Assembly: GCA_022414725.1 (NCBI GenBank)
Contig: CM039466.1
Location: forward strand, 16,400,461 to 16,464,460
Reading direction: 5' to 3'
Origin: Microglena sp. YARC
Lineage: Eukaryota; Chlorophyta; Chlorophyceae; Chlamydomonadales; Chlamydomonadaceae
Length of the DNA: 64,000 nt
In this document: positions 27,905 through 39,606 of the stretch, piece by piece
Layout of the letters: the number at the start of each line of letters is the position of its first letter
Numbering within the stretch: the stretch's first letter is position 1
Notes under the pieces: model-generated
Told to the model about the DNA's origin: nothing
Seen by the model: the letters and a program-made list of their open reading frames with translations, nothing else
The model's database searches: none
Made by a program: the position numbers and the translations under genes

Positions 27905-28049
27905 ATGGCTCTCGAAATGAACAACATCAAGTCTGCACAAATAATGCCTGTCGCGGTGTCGCCTCCTGAGGGCTTAGTCCAGGTTTCAGTAACCGAATCT
28001 GAGTTCAAACGACCCGTCATTTTTTTGAAAGCTGCTACTGAAGAAAAAG
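27905..28049 (+). CDS. Possible first exon, unknown protein
   Basis: ATG at 27905 opens a frame of about 48 codons (MALEMNNIKSAQIMP..., ending AATEEK) up to a possible donor AAAGTGTGT. Composition looks protein-like and the region is not repetitive, but no domain is recognised and no following exon was found. The frame runs on to a TAG at 28154-28156, so it could instead be a short ORF without an intron. A real first exon is only one reading. Confidence 0.25.
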
Positions 28050-28536
28050 TGTGTCTTTGCACTTCCTTCTGTCATGTTCCCTTTCCCTGGTTTCTTGTTC
28101 TTCTGTTGTTTTCCCTTCCCACGATAATGGAAGGCTGCCCAGGGGCAGCCGAATAGGCTAAATGGACTTGCCCAACTTCGGACAATCAAGATAATCAACT
28201 CTAGATTACCAGCAGAGACTGATTGAATGAAAAGCTCGAAGAACTGGTTATCATGGATCAACAAAAGGTAAGTCAGATAAAATGCGAGGTACTGCCGAAT
28301 GGGGGTGCCGACTGACTTGACAGCTCATGTAAGCTGAAAGCTCAGAGACCCCAATGCCGTACCGCCACACGTAGTCCCTACCCGCCCTCAAGCCTGGAGC
28401 ATGACATGACATGGGGAGACAGGTCACGCCCAGCCCCTGGGTCACGCCAGCCACATACTATCACATCCGTCGCGTCCGTTAAGCTTGAAAGGGAGAACTG
28501 AGCAAGATGGCAGGTGAGGGCTGCGCGCTCGACCAC

Positions 28537-28581
28537 CGGAAGCTGGCAACCAGGCAGAAAAATTCACACGGTCAACATGTC

Positions 28582-28612
<31 letters not shown>

Positions 28613-28815
28613 TTTTTTTAATATTCAAGAGGAGCCCCACGGCATTCCTCTCAAACTGAGCAAGAAGCGACCCAAAGCCGGTGGCGATTCGAGCGATTTA
28701 ATTCGGAATATGTAGCGATACCCCTCTCTGTTAATTCACTTCTTACTGGGGAACCACAGCCTTAAGCGCGACAACCGAGGCGAGGAGCATGCGCTTCTTA
28801 CCTACAATTAAGCAA
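28537..28815. repeat. Dispersed repeat, copy related to 22160-22450
   Basis: Carries GTCAACATG, a 29-nt poly-C (28583-28611), AGGAGCCCCACGGCATTCCT, GGTGGCGATTCGAGCG, TTACTGGGGAACCACAGCC and AGCATGCGCTTCT. The poly-C run replaces the short CCCCCC of the other copy, showing how these runs grow. Confidence 0.7.
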
Positions 28816-28839
28816 TAATCGGGCGTTTAAGGGTAGGTC

Positions 28840-29040
28840 CACACTGCTCTTGGTCCGTCCGATTTTGGTCCGATTTCGGTCGATTTTGCCTATCACAAAA
28901 TCTTAGTGTCACACTCAACATTGACCAGAATCGATTTTGGTCAGACCAAAATCGGACCAAAAGCAAAAGCTAAATCGAGCAAAAAGCAAAATCGGGGGGG
29001 GGGGGGGGGATTTGCCTCGACTTTGCTTTTGGTCCGGATT
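28840..29040. repeat. Inverted GGTCCGATTTTGGTC / GACCAAAATCGGACC words with poly-G
   Basis: TTGGTCCGATTTCGGTCG on the left and GACCAAAATCGGACCAAAAG on the right are complementary around 28900-28960, and GATTTTGGTCAGACCAAAAT forms a short perfect hairpin. A poly-G run lies at about 28995-29009. Confidence 0.6.
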
Positions 29041-29193
29041 TTTTCTGGAAGTTTTTATTGTTTTCTGTTGTTATTTTTCGAGGTATCTTCGTTTGTTTCA
29101 CTCATACCTTTTTCTTATCCAATTCTTAATTTTGTTGCTTCTAGTCTTCAATTTTTTCAGAGGGTGCGGCTCAGTCGCAAGCTGATATTGTGT

Positions 29194-29335
29194 TGAGATT
29201 ACATTACATTACATTACATTACATTACATTACATTACATTACATTACATTACATTACATTACATTACATTACATTACATTACATTACATTAATTACATTT
29301 TACATTACATTACATTTACATTTCATTACATGTTA
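29194..29335 (+). repeat. (ACATT)n pentanucleotide microsatellite
   Basis: About 20 perfect ACATT units, then an imperfect tail. A shorter run of the same unit lies at 40077-40120. Confidence 0.95.
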
Positions 29336-29538
29336 AAGGTCTACTTGACACCGCGAGGGTGTATGAGACTCTGTGCTTTAAACAAAAAGAAAAAGCACCC
29401 ACAAAGCAAAAAAAACCATTACATCAGGGGTGTGTCGAGGACAAACAAACCAAACTCCCAAACACCGTTTTGGTGGCGTAGGTATTAAACCCCCTAGAGC
29501 AGGACCCAGATCTCAACCACTTACAGTGGCGGAGGTAA

Positions 29539-29640
29539 GAAGCTAACAAATGAGAAGTCACAAGAAGAAAAAAAGGGATAATAAATTACGGTGCCACTAA
29601 GCAGTCCAGGGCTTCCTGTCTTGCTCTTCTACAAGTATGG
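29539..29640. repeat. ~100 bp repeat also flanking the Copia LTR at 51458
   Basis: AGAAGCTAACAAATGAGAAG through CTTGCTCTTCTACAAGTA matches 51456-51561 almost exactly, apart from a 5 bp CGGTA insertion there after GGGATA. Confidence 0.9.
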
Positions 29641-30265
29641 CCCAAATAGCTGCAAATGAAAAGGAACATGTTACATAAATTGTATAAAAATACGAAATCA
29701 TCCAACTCTCTCTCGTTATTTGGGATGTCTCTTCAGCCTATTGGGCTTGCACATGATCATAAGGTGTGTGCTGTCAAGCAACTGCCTACTCAGCTCTTTC
29801 AACGCTTTTTCTTTCAGCACTTCTTGTCACTGTTGGGCAAGTCTGTCAGCCTATTTGGCTTACCCCTGGACTGTCACACACTGACCTAACATGTCATAGG
29901 CTGACCCCCTGGACTGCACTGACTAACCTAGAAACCGGGGCCTGGGCAGCCTAGTTTCTAGGTAAGTTTCTAGTCAGAAACGAGGATGGTGCCTGCTATC
30001 CCTCAAATCCGAGTGGGCCATGAAAAAGTTTTCCCAACTGTGCGTGTGTGTAGGTTACGGGCTCAACCCGGAGCACCCTCTCCATGTAGGAAGCTAGCAA
30101 GTTCCTCTTGTGACCAGATGCACCCATGGTACCAGGTTCCCAATTGACTGTGTAGATATCAGAGGGAACAACAGGTTCCATCTGCATGTCTTGAGGATAA
30201 GGATGCCTGCGCTCCAAGAAGTTGTGCAAGGCACAGCATATCCGAGAAACCTTGACCGCAGTGAC

Positions 30266-31158
30266 TGTAACAGCTCAGAAGCAACGGCGGAAGGGTTGTG
30301 TACACGAGAAGAGTTATTAGCTAGAATGACAGGAGATTAGAATAAGGTTCGGAGGTCTAGCTAGTAGCTATAGGATACTACGTCACTAGTATGGTTAGTT
30401 GTTAAGTATGGTAAGGGATGTAGGATGTTCTCGAAGGCTCGTCAATGGGTATAATGATGATGGCCGTGAAGAGAGCAATCCGATATTGTAAGGCAGCCGG
30501 CAGGCGTGCTTGTGAGAGAGGCAGTACATGAGGAAGTACTGTCTCTTCGTGCGTACGCTGTTACTTAGACCAGAGAAACCGCTAGCAGAGGCAGCTGGTG
30601 CACAAACGTCTAGCCAATCATCAAGAGGAGCCGTTCCTCCGTTGGAAGGATTGGTCGCAGCCATCGCTGAGAATGATACTGCGCATCCCGCGCGTCCAGG
30701 AAAGACCATCCATGTCATGGAGTTTCTCAAAATGGCGGGAGGTCCTCGCGGAAGTTGCATCGCAAAGCAGTGGTAGTAAATGAAGGGCCGTATAACCTAT
30801 CAGCTTGGATAACACTCCGGAGAGTGGACTTTGTGTGTGCAGCACGCCAATCTATAAATGCGGAGACGAGAATAAGTTACAAGCACAGGAGACCCATTAA
30901 GGGGCACCAGTGGAGGAAAGGGGGCGGTAGCCTGGAACCTGATTAGGGTACAGGCTAGACAGCGCGTGTCAGAAGAACCGATGACGCAGTCAACAGGAAG
31001 CTGACATAGTACTGTCAGGACCGATAGTTCTAAGGGAGTACACAAGGAGTCACCAAGACATAAAACAAGCGAGAGCACCGCTATTCATGCTGATAGGTAT
31101 GACTGTACCTAAAGGTCTAATAACGGTCAGAGCCTGTGAAGGAGTCTGTACCGTTACA
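30266..31158 (-). repeat. Chromovirus 3' LTR, split by a Copia-derived insert
   Basis: 30266-30575 and about 31096-31158 together match the 372 bp 5' LTR; the middle ~520 bp is foreign. The target duplication GTGAC stands directly before 30266. Confidence 0.93.
30576..31095 (-). mobile_element. Truncated Copia fragment (LTR plus gag start) nested in the chromovirus LTR
   Basis: On the minus strand it starts TATCAGCATGAATAGCGGTG, the start of the Copia LTR at 51457, and runs through the LTR into a gag N-terminus: MQLPRGP then DGLSWTRG-like frames and LDDWLDVCAPAASASG, compared with TDWLYDCAPAASAAG at about 50950. It then stops abruptly. At most 1-2 bp are duplicated at the junctions, so it did not arrive by normal integration. 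Confidence 0.85.
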
Positions 31159-31170
31159 CTCCCCCCCTCC
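31159..31170 (-). other. Polypurine tract of the chromovirus
   Basis: On the minus strand GGAGGGGGGGAG stands directly before the 3' LTR start TGTAAC, where the plus-strand primer of an LTR retrotransposon is expected. Confidence 0.8.
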
Positions 31171-31318
31171 ATGAAGAGATGCGGACCCCGCATCTATCGG
31201 AGGGAAAGAAAAGGTGAACACCCAAACGAGACGTGCGTGGCTCGAAATTATACTTGCAGAACACAAGTTGGTCCCTGAGGAGACCATTTAACATCCCTTT
31301 CGTGCCAACTCCGGATCC

Positions 31319-31691
31319 TTAGACGGAAGGATTCTTGGGTTTCGTGCGAAAGCCGGTACGATAGTCGCGGTCTCTTTGAGACCGTTGCAGCCAAGCTGTA
31401 ACAATCTGGGGCGACTTCTTATCGATGTCCTTGGGCGGATTCCAAGTGTCTTGTTCGATACCGTAACCCGCCCAACGGATGAGGTATTCCTCTCGGCGTT
31501 TGGAAGAGTTTTTAATCACGCGCGATTTCTGGCGCATGATACATGCTGCTGTCCAAGTGGGCGAACCATCGGTGTCGAACTCCAAGGGCTGACCGAGGTG
31601 CGGTTGACCGTCAGAGTGCCAAGGTTTGAGAAGGCCGACATGGAACACCGGATGAAGCTTCATCATTTTCGGGAGGTCCAGGAGACACGCC
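31319..31691 (-). pseudogene. Chromovirus integrase C-terminus with chromodomain
   Basis: The minus-strand frame includes HPVFHVGLLKPW (integrase C-terminal GPF/SH3-like motif) and EEYLIRWAGYGIEQDTWNPP, which matches the chromodomain pattern YLVKWKGY...TWEP. Chromodomains at this site target integration to marked chromatin in chromoviruses. It is one frame off the preceding integrase ORF, which ends at 31692, so a frameshift lies between them. Confidence 0.88.
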
Positions 31692-33222
31692 CTAACCTGT
31701 CGGACGTCCTGAGTGACTTCGTCTCGCGGACCAACTACTCCAGAAATTGTATATGGTCCGACCCAGCGAGGGACAAAATTTAGGCTTGCCTGTTGCCTTG
31801 AATTTCATATTTCTGGTGGAAAGGAGGACCTGTTCTCCAACTGAAAACGTCACTTCGCGGCGACGCGTGTCGTAATTCGCTTTTTGCCTACTTTGGGCTG
31901 CCTTCAGGCAGTCTCTGCAATGGTTTTGGCGGTCAATGTGGGATGCCCACCATGACTTAGCAGCTGGGCATTTGGAGTCTACCTCAGCGGCCATGGGGGT
32001 ACGAGGGTCATAACCCAAGTACGCACGAAATGGGGTATTTTGGATAGATTCCTGCCACGAGTTGTTAATAGCAAACTCAACAAGAGTCAACGATTGGTCC
32101 CAATCATCGTGGTAAGGACCGACGTGATGGCGAATCATATCCTCGATAACGCGATTCATACGTTCCGTTTGACCGTCGGTTTGAGGGTGGAAAGCGGTCG
32201 AAAATGCCTGTCGTGTTCCCATGAGACGCTGAAGTTCTGAGCCGAAATGGCCTGTGAACCGGGCGTCTCGATCACTGAGCAACTTCTTAGGGATGCCGTG
32301 GTGGCGGACCACTGTGTCCAAATAAATAGCTGCAAAGCCAACAGCCGAAACTGCAGTCGAACATGGTGCGACATGCACCATTTTGGACAGCTTATCCACG
32401 AAAACGGCAATAGCATCATGACCCGAAGTCGTAGGAGGCAGAGCTGTTATCAAATCTGTGCTAACACAATCCCAAAACTGTAAAGGGATTTCGACCGGGA
32501 CCAACGTGCCACCAGGCTTTAAGTTCTTTGGCTTGTTGGTCTGCAACGAATGACAACGTTTGATGAAGTCCTTGACGTCGTCAGTGACACAATCCCAAGT
32601 GAATGTACGGGTGACCAGCTCAAGGGTTTTCGTGCGACCGCAATGACCCATATAAATCGGATCATGCTGTTCCCGGATGATATCCTGCTTGAGAACTCGG
32701 TTGTCCGGGACACACAAGTAATCTCGTCCGTGCTTGGATTTCTTGAACCAAAACCCGGCGCGTGAGAACTTGTCCCGCAGACGTTTGTGACCCGCAGCAA
32801 AAAGTGGGTCAGACGCGTAACCCTCCAAGATTCTATCCATGATGGATTTGATTGGCAGAGGTGAACCCGCAATTGGCTTTTTCGAACGAACACGAGGCTT
32901 GCACTCCGTGACTGACAGCGAGTATACCATGAGGTGGAGCGAAAGATCGTGGTCGCCTGGTGTAGACAAGTTAGGATTACGGCTGATCGCATCAGCCACG
33001 TTATTACGGCCGGCCCTATACTCCCATGTATAATGAAAAGGCGCGAGAGTCTCTTGCCAACGCCCCATGCGACGAGGGAGGACACTCTTGGTATCGAAGT
33101 AAGTAAGAGGGTTATGGTCCGTGACCAATGTCATCCGGGACCCCTCCAAATAACAACGCCAGTCGGTCAACGCATGGACGATACCAAGCATTTCCTGTTC
33201 CGACACAGTATAGTTCTTTTCA
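31692..33222 (-). pseudogene. Chromovirus RNase H C-terminal part and integrase
   Basis: Starts PAEKNYTVSEQEMLGIVHAL, continues with LVTDHNPLTYF (RNase H) and then integrase. The zinc-binding part is HCGRTKTLELVTRTF ... KRCHSLQTNK, where the usual CxxC is changed to CHSL. The catalytic core has WDCVSTDLITALP, LLSDRDARFTG and AFHPQTDGQTERMNR, consistent with the DD35E triad. About 510 codons; the first codons of the computed frame come from the inserted solo LTR. Confidence 0.93.
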
Positions 33223-33227
33223 GCAGG

Positions 33228-34115
33228 TGTTACACCACGATTCGGGTGTGACACAAAGATACACGCACGTAGCGCAGTACAGTCAGATATGAGAGCTTTG
33301 AGTTGTAGTTTGGGCGAGGACCTGCGTAAGGTTCCGTCGCAATAGTAGGGGTCCGTCCAATGTTCCCGATCCGAGATCTAGTTGGCCGATGGAAGGTTCC
33401 GTGGGGGATTTTCCTAAGGAAAGGTCCGTTTGGGAGCGACCCTTTGAGAGAAGATCCAATTGGGAATTTTCGAAGGAATGTTCGAGGAATGTTCTTTAGG
33501 AATATTCCGATAGGAAAAGCTATAAATAGAGTGCCTACGCCTGAGTCTTCAATTATATCTTAATTCACTTGTAACCCCGAGTCAAGAGTCACCCCTGGAG
33601 TCCCGTCTCTTGTCCCAGTCTCTCTACGTGAGTTGTCTTTGATTCCCCGCATCGCCCTGTCGGACATATCCTTGTCGCGACCCGAGACCCTGATTTGCCA
33701 AGACCCTGAAGACCCCAGCCCGGCCTCCGCGACATATCCTTGTCCGGCCTCAAGACCCTGAAGACCCCAGCCCGGCCCAGCGACATATCCTTGTCCGGCC
33801 TCGAGACCCTGAAGACCCCCCCGAAAGTACGTGCTCAGAGGCAGTACCTGTGGCTGCATTAGGCTTGTATAGTTAAGATATTGAATAGCTGTCCGAAGAC
33901 CTTCTGTCCGACGATCCGCGGTTGCGCGTCCCTTGACCAAGGACGGTAATTGTCGTCCACTAGACTTGGAATTAGTTAGATTACGGCACTACTTGATTGA
34001 CTATTCAGTCGCTTAGTTGTCAGCCGACACTACCCGACTAAACAGCAGTCGGTGACGTGTGCAGATTGGCCCTACCCTAAAGCGCGCTCCCTAACTCCTT
34101 TTCCTGTGTGTTACA
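33228..34115 (+). mobile_element. Solo LTR (888 bp) inserted in the chromovirus pol gene
   Basis: Begins TGTTACACC, ends TGTGTTACA, and is flanked by the 5 bp duplication GCAGG (33223-33227, 34116-34120). Removing it and one GCAGG restores SSKKYIPAEKNYTV across the RT/RNase H junction. It has a TATA-like TATAAATAG at about 33521-33529 and an internal repeat, GACATATCCTTGTCCGGCCT plus AGACCCTGAAGACCCC, at 33663-33815. No internal region remains, so LTR-LTR recombination is inferred. Opposite orientation to the host element. Confidence 0.93.
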
Positions 34116-35240
34116 GCAGGGATGTATTTCTTGCTAGAGTAAGCTACAGGGTGTTTATCCTGTAGTAAAACAGCGCCTGTGCCCAGCAGAGAAGCGTCGG
34201 AAATAACCTCGAAGGGCTTGTCAAAATCGGGGAGCATGAGAACCGGGGCAGAAGTCAAAGCCGTTTTCAACCCTTCAAAAGCGGATGAATGGGCCGCTGT
34301 CCATTTTGCTCCAAAATCGCCTTTGAGTTTTGTAAGGTCCGAAAGAGGAGCTGCCATGGACGAATATCCTTGGATGAACTTTCGGAAATAATTGGTCAAA
34401 CCCAAGAACTGCTGAACGTGTTTCGCATGTCGAGGGGTTGGCCAATCTCGGACGGTAGCTACTTTTTTGGGATTAACCTTGACGCCGTTACGACCAATAA
34501 TGTGGCCTAAGAACTTAATATCGGATTGGTTGAAAGTGCACTTAGACAATTTCGCATAGAATTCCTCGTCTTGTAAGACCTGCAGGACCACTTCGAGGTT
34601 AGCTGCGTGCTCTTCGGGATTACGACCGTAAACCAGGATATCATCGAGATACACCACCACGAACTTGTGCAAGTAAGGAGCAAAAATCTTGTTCATTACT
34701 GCCTGGAAAGTGGCAGGAGCGTTCGCTAAACCCATGCCCAGCACTTTGAATTCGTACTGACCCATCGGAGTGGTAAAGGCCGTCTTAGGGGCGTCTTCGT
34801 CCGAAATCCGAATCTGGTAATAACCCGAAGTGAGGTCAAGGGAGCTAAAAATAGTAGCCCCGCTCAGCCTATCGATGGTTTCGTCAATCCTAGGAAGGGG
34901 GTACCTGTTCTTGATAGTAATGTTATTAAGCGCTCGCCAATCGCAGACGACGCGATAACCGACACCGCCCGGTTTGGCAATGATCATAATCGGTGCCCCA
35001 TAGGGGGAAAGAGCTCGGTGTAATGAATCCGTGCTTTAACAAGCCAGCCACGTATTCTTCGCAAAGAGCTGTCTCCGCAGGGCTCATGCGTCGATTGCGA
35101 CGATAAGGTGCATACGCGTTTCCTCAGTCTTGATAACATGAGGAATATCCCGATGCTTCGGAGTTTGCATGGGAAGAGCATTGAACACTTTCTTGAATTT
35201 ACGCAACAAGTATCGGACCACATGGGCGGGCATTAGGGCA
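34116..35240 (-). pseudogene. Chromovirus reverse transcriptase and RNase H start
   Basis: The minus-strand frame 34987-34116 gives MIIAKPGGVGYRVVCDWRAL, TIFSSLDLTSGYYQIR, MGLANAPATFQAVMN and VVVYLDDILVYG, where YLDD is the RT active site, then FLGLTNYFRKFI and the RNase H start FEVISDASLLGTGAVL. Upstream (34988-35240) the expected MSPAE...EEYVAG..FITPSS..PYGAP sequence is found only across frame changes, so the 5' part of RT is broken. Confidence 0.95.
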
Positions 35241-35336
35241 GGATCTCCATGTTCCGGACAATTTTCTTTGACCCACGTTTCGAAGTCGACTTCAACTTCA
35301 GGTGGGTTCGGAAGATGAACCGAACTGGGGACAGCT

Positions 35337-35909
35337 TTAAGTCAGAAGGTCCGCGGTTTCGGTGGCTGATACATTAGAGGCGGGGTAGTCCACCGGACGA
35401 GAATCGCGAATGTTGACCATAATGTGATTGGCCCCAGCCTTCAAAATTTTTGCTGCCTTATGACTAGAAATGACAGGGTCAACTGATGAATCACCCGAAA
35501 GTGCCATAGTGAAAAACGAATGAACCGAACTATCTCTCGTTCTGTTTACTGGAATCAAGCTACAACCATGCTTTTTGAGAATAAGGCGCATGTCGTCATA
35601 ATCGAGAATGGCTTTTTCGTCACGCATCCAATCGGAACCGAGGATGAGGTCGAGACCACCAGGGAGTTTATCGACGACATGGACATGGGCAGAACCTTTG
35701 AATCGCTGAATGCTGAACGGCAAAGTGGCTGTACCATTGATACCAATGATACCTTCGTTCGCACAAGTGAAACCTTCGGTACCATGCTCCCATGGGCGAA
35801 TTTGCAGGCCTAACCGCTCAGCCATGTCTTGAGCCATCAAACAACCCGTAGCGCCTGAATCGGCCAACGTGACCATTTGATTCGAACCAGAGCGTGCATT
35901 AAATATCAT
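35337..35909 (-). pseudogene. Chromovirus aspartic protease domain
   Basis: VTLADSGATGCLMAQDMAE carries the DSG catalytic motif of retropepsins (usually DTGA/DSGA), and LDLILGSDWMR matches the second conserved strand. About 190 codons, ending in TGA before the RT region. It would cleave the Gag-Pol polyprotein. Confidence 0.88.
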
Positions 35910-36216
35910 GTCAGTGGCAGTCTTGGTATTGACTCATATAAGTCTGTCCAATCGTTTAAGTTTGACCGGGGAAGCGTTGGTATCGCCGGGATGTTGATTC
36001 CGTCGGTTATATTTGGTGGGGCGGCGGGCGATATCTTGCAGTGCTCTGCCTTTGGGATCGTCGACCCGTTTCCACCAGTGTTTCTTAGTCCGCGATTCAA
36101 CCGGACTAGGGACCTTGGGTTTTTCTTCCGGGACCAAAATAAACTGCCTTCGTGGTTTCGTTGATCGCGTGCCATTCTTTCATCATAAGACAAGCTTTTT
36201 CGGAATCAGGCGGATC

Positions 36217-39200
36217 CTACCACACCTGAGTAGCCATGCGCCGAGGAGTGGAACCATCCGGAGGAGGCTTAATGTGGTTATCGCCCGACTGGTATTCCTT
36301 AAGGAGTTCCATGCCCTTCAGTAACCGAGAGACGTGTTTGTCCGAACTAGCCTGACTAGGGAGGACGAAAATACCGGACGTTTCGTATGGAGAGTCATTT
36401 TTGCTTTCCCAATAATGTTCGAGTACGGAGACTGCATCGGCAGGGAGAGGATGAGCATAAACACAAGATCCAGCCAACGAAACATGCATGCCATGCTCCG
36501 TGGAATATTTGTAGGGACAGGGAGAAGATTTCCAGTTAGTGCTCGTAACATCAATGGTAGGGGTTAAGCCCAACATCTCAAAAAAGTTCTAACTGGGCCG
36601 CCAAGGTAAGTTCTAAAGGGAACACGTCTTGAACAGTATCTGCTTTGACTACAACGGTCAGGGCCAACTGTCATGACCCGGCCTGGCAACTTCCTAGGGC
36701 CAAGAAGGAATCGGGCCATTGTTATCCCTTTTCCAATCAGGGCAGGTCTTGTCCGAGAGTGCGGGCCATTGGTTGTTCGGGTCATACCTGACTAGGCATT
36801 CGGCAGGGGATCGCACGATCAGATATGCACTGGGCTATCTTATGGAAGCACCAAAAAACACCGAGAACCCTGTTGGAGCCAAATGGACTGGGCAACACTC
36901 ACGGAATTGTTCATGTGCATGGGGCTATCAGGGGTCTTTTCCACTGAAATCCGGTTTGCACTTGACTGACCTGAACCCATAATACTGTGGCCCGGCCCCG
37001 GCCAGCCCCTTGACCATAACCGCGACCCGTCCCTCTACCGATAGAGTTAGAACCGAAAGCACCACGAACATGACGACCACCTTTCAGAATGAGCCGGGCG
37101 AGCAGGGTTGCCCCGAGCGGCCACCACGTCCACCCTCGTCCCCCGTTAGAGTGGGGGACCGATCCTGGCGGACTTGCCGGGTCGGTCATCGTGTCTATAT
37201 CTACTCCTCTAGTGCCTACGTGTCTTTCGTCATCATGCGAATCATCAGAGTCGGAATCAGCTGGGGGTGGAGAAGGAATGGCGGCAAAGTGGACCCTATT
37301 CAGAGCAAGAGGCTGATCAGTCGGTCTCTCAGTATTGCCTGGAAACCGGGGTTTGCCATCGGCTGCCCATGGACTTCCTGTTGGGGAATCCGTAACCCCC
37401 GAGTCTGTTTCCTAGCTGAGGTAGCCGCTATGGACTGACCTTTCGCGGACGAAAGACTACGAGCCTCATCCATTTGGATGTAATGGAACAGTTCTCGACA
37501 GTCCTCGAACGTAGTTCCCGATTCGCGGCGACAGAAGGACCCAAGTTTCACGGACTCTAGCAACCCTGTACGAAAGAAATTGAGCTTTTCTCTAGGGGTC
37601 AAGTCAGGTACCAAACGGAACTCCGCTTTAATTCGATGGTAATAAGATTGGACTGACGCGCCAGAGAATTGACGAATAGTACCCTCGTGCAAGCGTGTCA
37701 TCGCCAACTCGGCTTCAGTGAAAAGTTCAGGAGTCAAGAGTGACTGGATCCATGTGAGGATACCAAGCCAGTCAAACCGAGAAATTCGCCATTAGCGTAT
37801 GTGTCATCGTAAGTGCGCTTAAGGGAGCCGTGCAGGGCGGCAGACAAGTGAGGAACGACATGAGAGAAAGAATCCACATCATCGCGACCAAAACTGCACG
37901 GAAAGCACAGTCTCAACCGCAACCCTCCAGCGTCTGAGTTTCGAGCGTCCGTCCAGGTCACCCATTTTCTCGTCAGTGGGAAAGGAGCGAAGCTCCTTTC
38001 TGAGCTCAGTAATTTTCTTACTTAACCCGAAATCACCTATCTGGCGAGGGCCGATGGATTGGGAACCGCCGGTGTTACAGGAGGAGGGGGGAGAATGGCA
38101 GAGGACCCAGCAGACTTGCGAGGGACAGTTTGTGATGACTGCGTACCTGGGGTGGTCCGCGTCGTGGAGTCCGAAGTTTTGCGAAGAGAATCGGCTTCAG
38201 AAGGTGGCAAGGAGGATTGTGTAATGTTGCTCTCACCTTCCTCAGAGTCCGAACTCGGACTATCCCCACTTGGGTAGGTCGCTTCGACTTACTCGAACTT
38301 GCATGGGGTGTGAGAGTGGTCCGAGACTTGGTAGTCCGCGAAGTTCTTACACGCTTGTGGGTAGCGGAAGGAGCTGACGAAGGCACGACAGGGGACGCAG
38401 GGGCAGGAGTCTGCTTGGCATATGCATGGGGAAGAACAAACGGTTCAAACACAACTCTATTGCCCACTACCCCTTTATTTATCGCCAGCCTGAGACGAGG
38501 GAGCTGAACCTCGAGGGTTGCGGCCACTGGCTCGAGGACAATGTACTCAAAAACATACTTCGCGTCCCTCTCAAGCCTGACAGCAAGCTTGGCGTCCAGC
38601 TTGTTGAGACGAACGAAGATGTCATCCACGGAAGCGGGCATACTATCAATCCAGGCATCAGCCTTGCCATGGTCATCCAAGTGGGCGGCATGCAGCTTGG
38701 ACATGGCGTCACGGATATTAGCCAACATGTTCTCGCCTACGTTGGCCCTAAAGAAAGCATCCATAGTCGAAGAGATAGCTTCAGTAAGCTCAGCACCCGC
38801 GAAGGGACTCAAAGGGTGTGTGCCATCGTGGAAGGGAACGTATCGCCATCTAGACTTCTTCTCTTTCTTCTCTTTGGGTGGGGCCGCGGCCTTGTGAAGG
38901 GCTTGCTGCGCCTGATCGACCACGAGTTGAAGAGGGGACATGCCTGCCAATTGTGCCTGCGAAGCCTTGGCATGAGGCATCACGAGAGGAATCCTCTTGC
39001 GTGCAGCCGAAAGTTTCATCTCAGGAACCGACTGCTCCGTACCCTCGGCCCCAGACTCGAGGTCCGAATCGATATCCATGCACTCTGCCTCAGGGGGCGG
39101 ATCAAGAACGGACAATGGATCTGCGTGAGGTGGCTGAGAAGCTGCGTCAACTGCCGAGCGGAATTGCGGACCATGAGATGGTCCGCGAACGCGAAGCTGT

Positions 39201-39355
39201 ACGACGGCCGGATCGTCGCCCGAAGGCAGTACGCCAGATGGTCCGAGATTCGGAGGCAGCACGCCTGATGATCCGTGAGGAGCATCAGTCATGAGCGTAT
39301 CGGATACAAGGGTGACCTCTGTCTCAGCGATATAGCAACTGGGGATAAGATCCAA
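36217..39355 (-). pseudogene. Chromovirus gag region, in several frames
   Basis: Frames 39355-38075, 37961-37734, 37737-37300 and 36576-36217 together form a gag-like region. The 37737-37300 part (EAELAMTRLHEGTIRQFSGA, SVQSYYHRIKAEFRLV, KLNFFRTGLLESVK) fits a retrotransposon gag capsid domain. The first part has Pro/Ser-rich and Lys-rich stretches. No clear CCHC knuckle was found. Frame changes at about 37735, 38000 and 37300 show decay. Confidence 0.75.
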
Positions 39356-39606
39356 CCCTAGAGCTTCGGCGATACCCGGGGGGGGACTGGAGCCGCAGTG
39401 CGGACTCTCAAATTGGCCTCGGCCTTCGATGCAGATGCGGTCCGCTTAGCTGCCCTACCGCAGACTAATTACTAAATAAGGAAAGGATAGAAGCAGAGGA
39501 AACTGAGAGCGAAAATTGAACGAAAGTGAAATTCGGAAATCTGAAAACGTGGAGTTGCGCAATGGAAAGCGCGAATCGCTGCAAGCGCGAATAGCTCCGT
39601 AACCAG

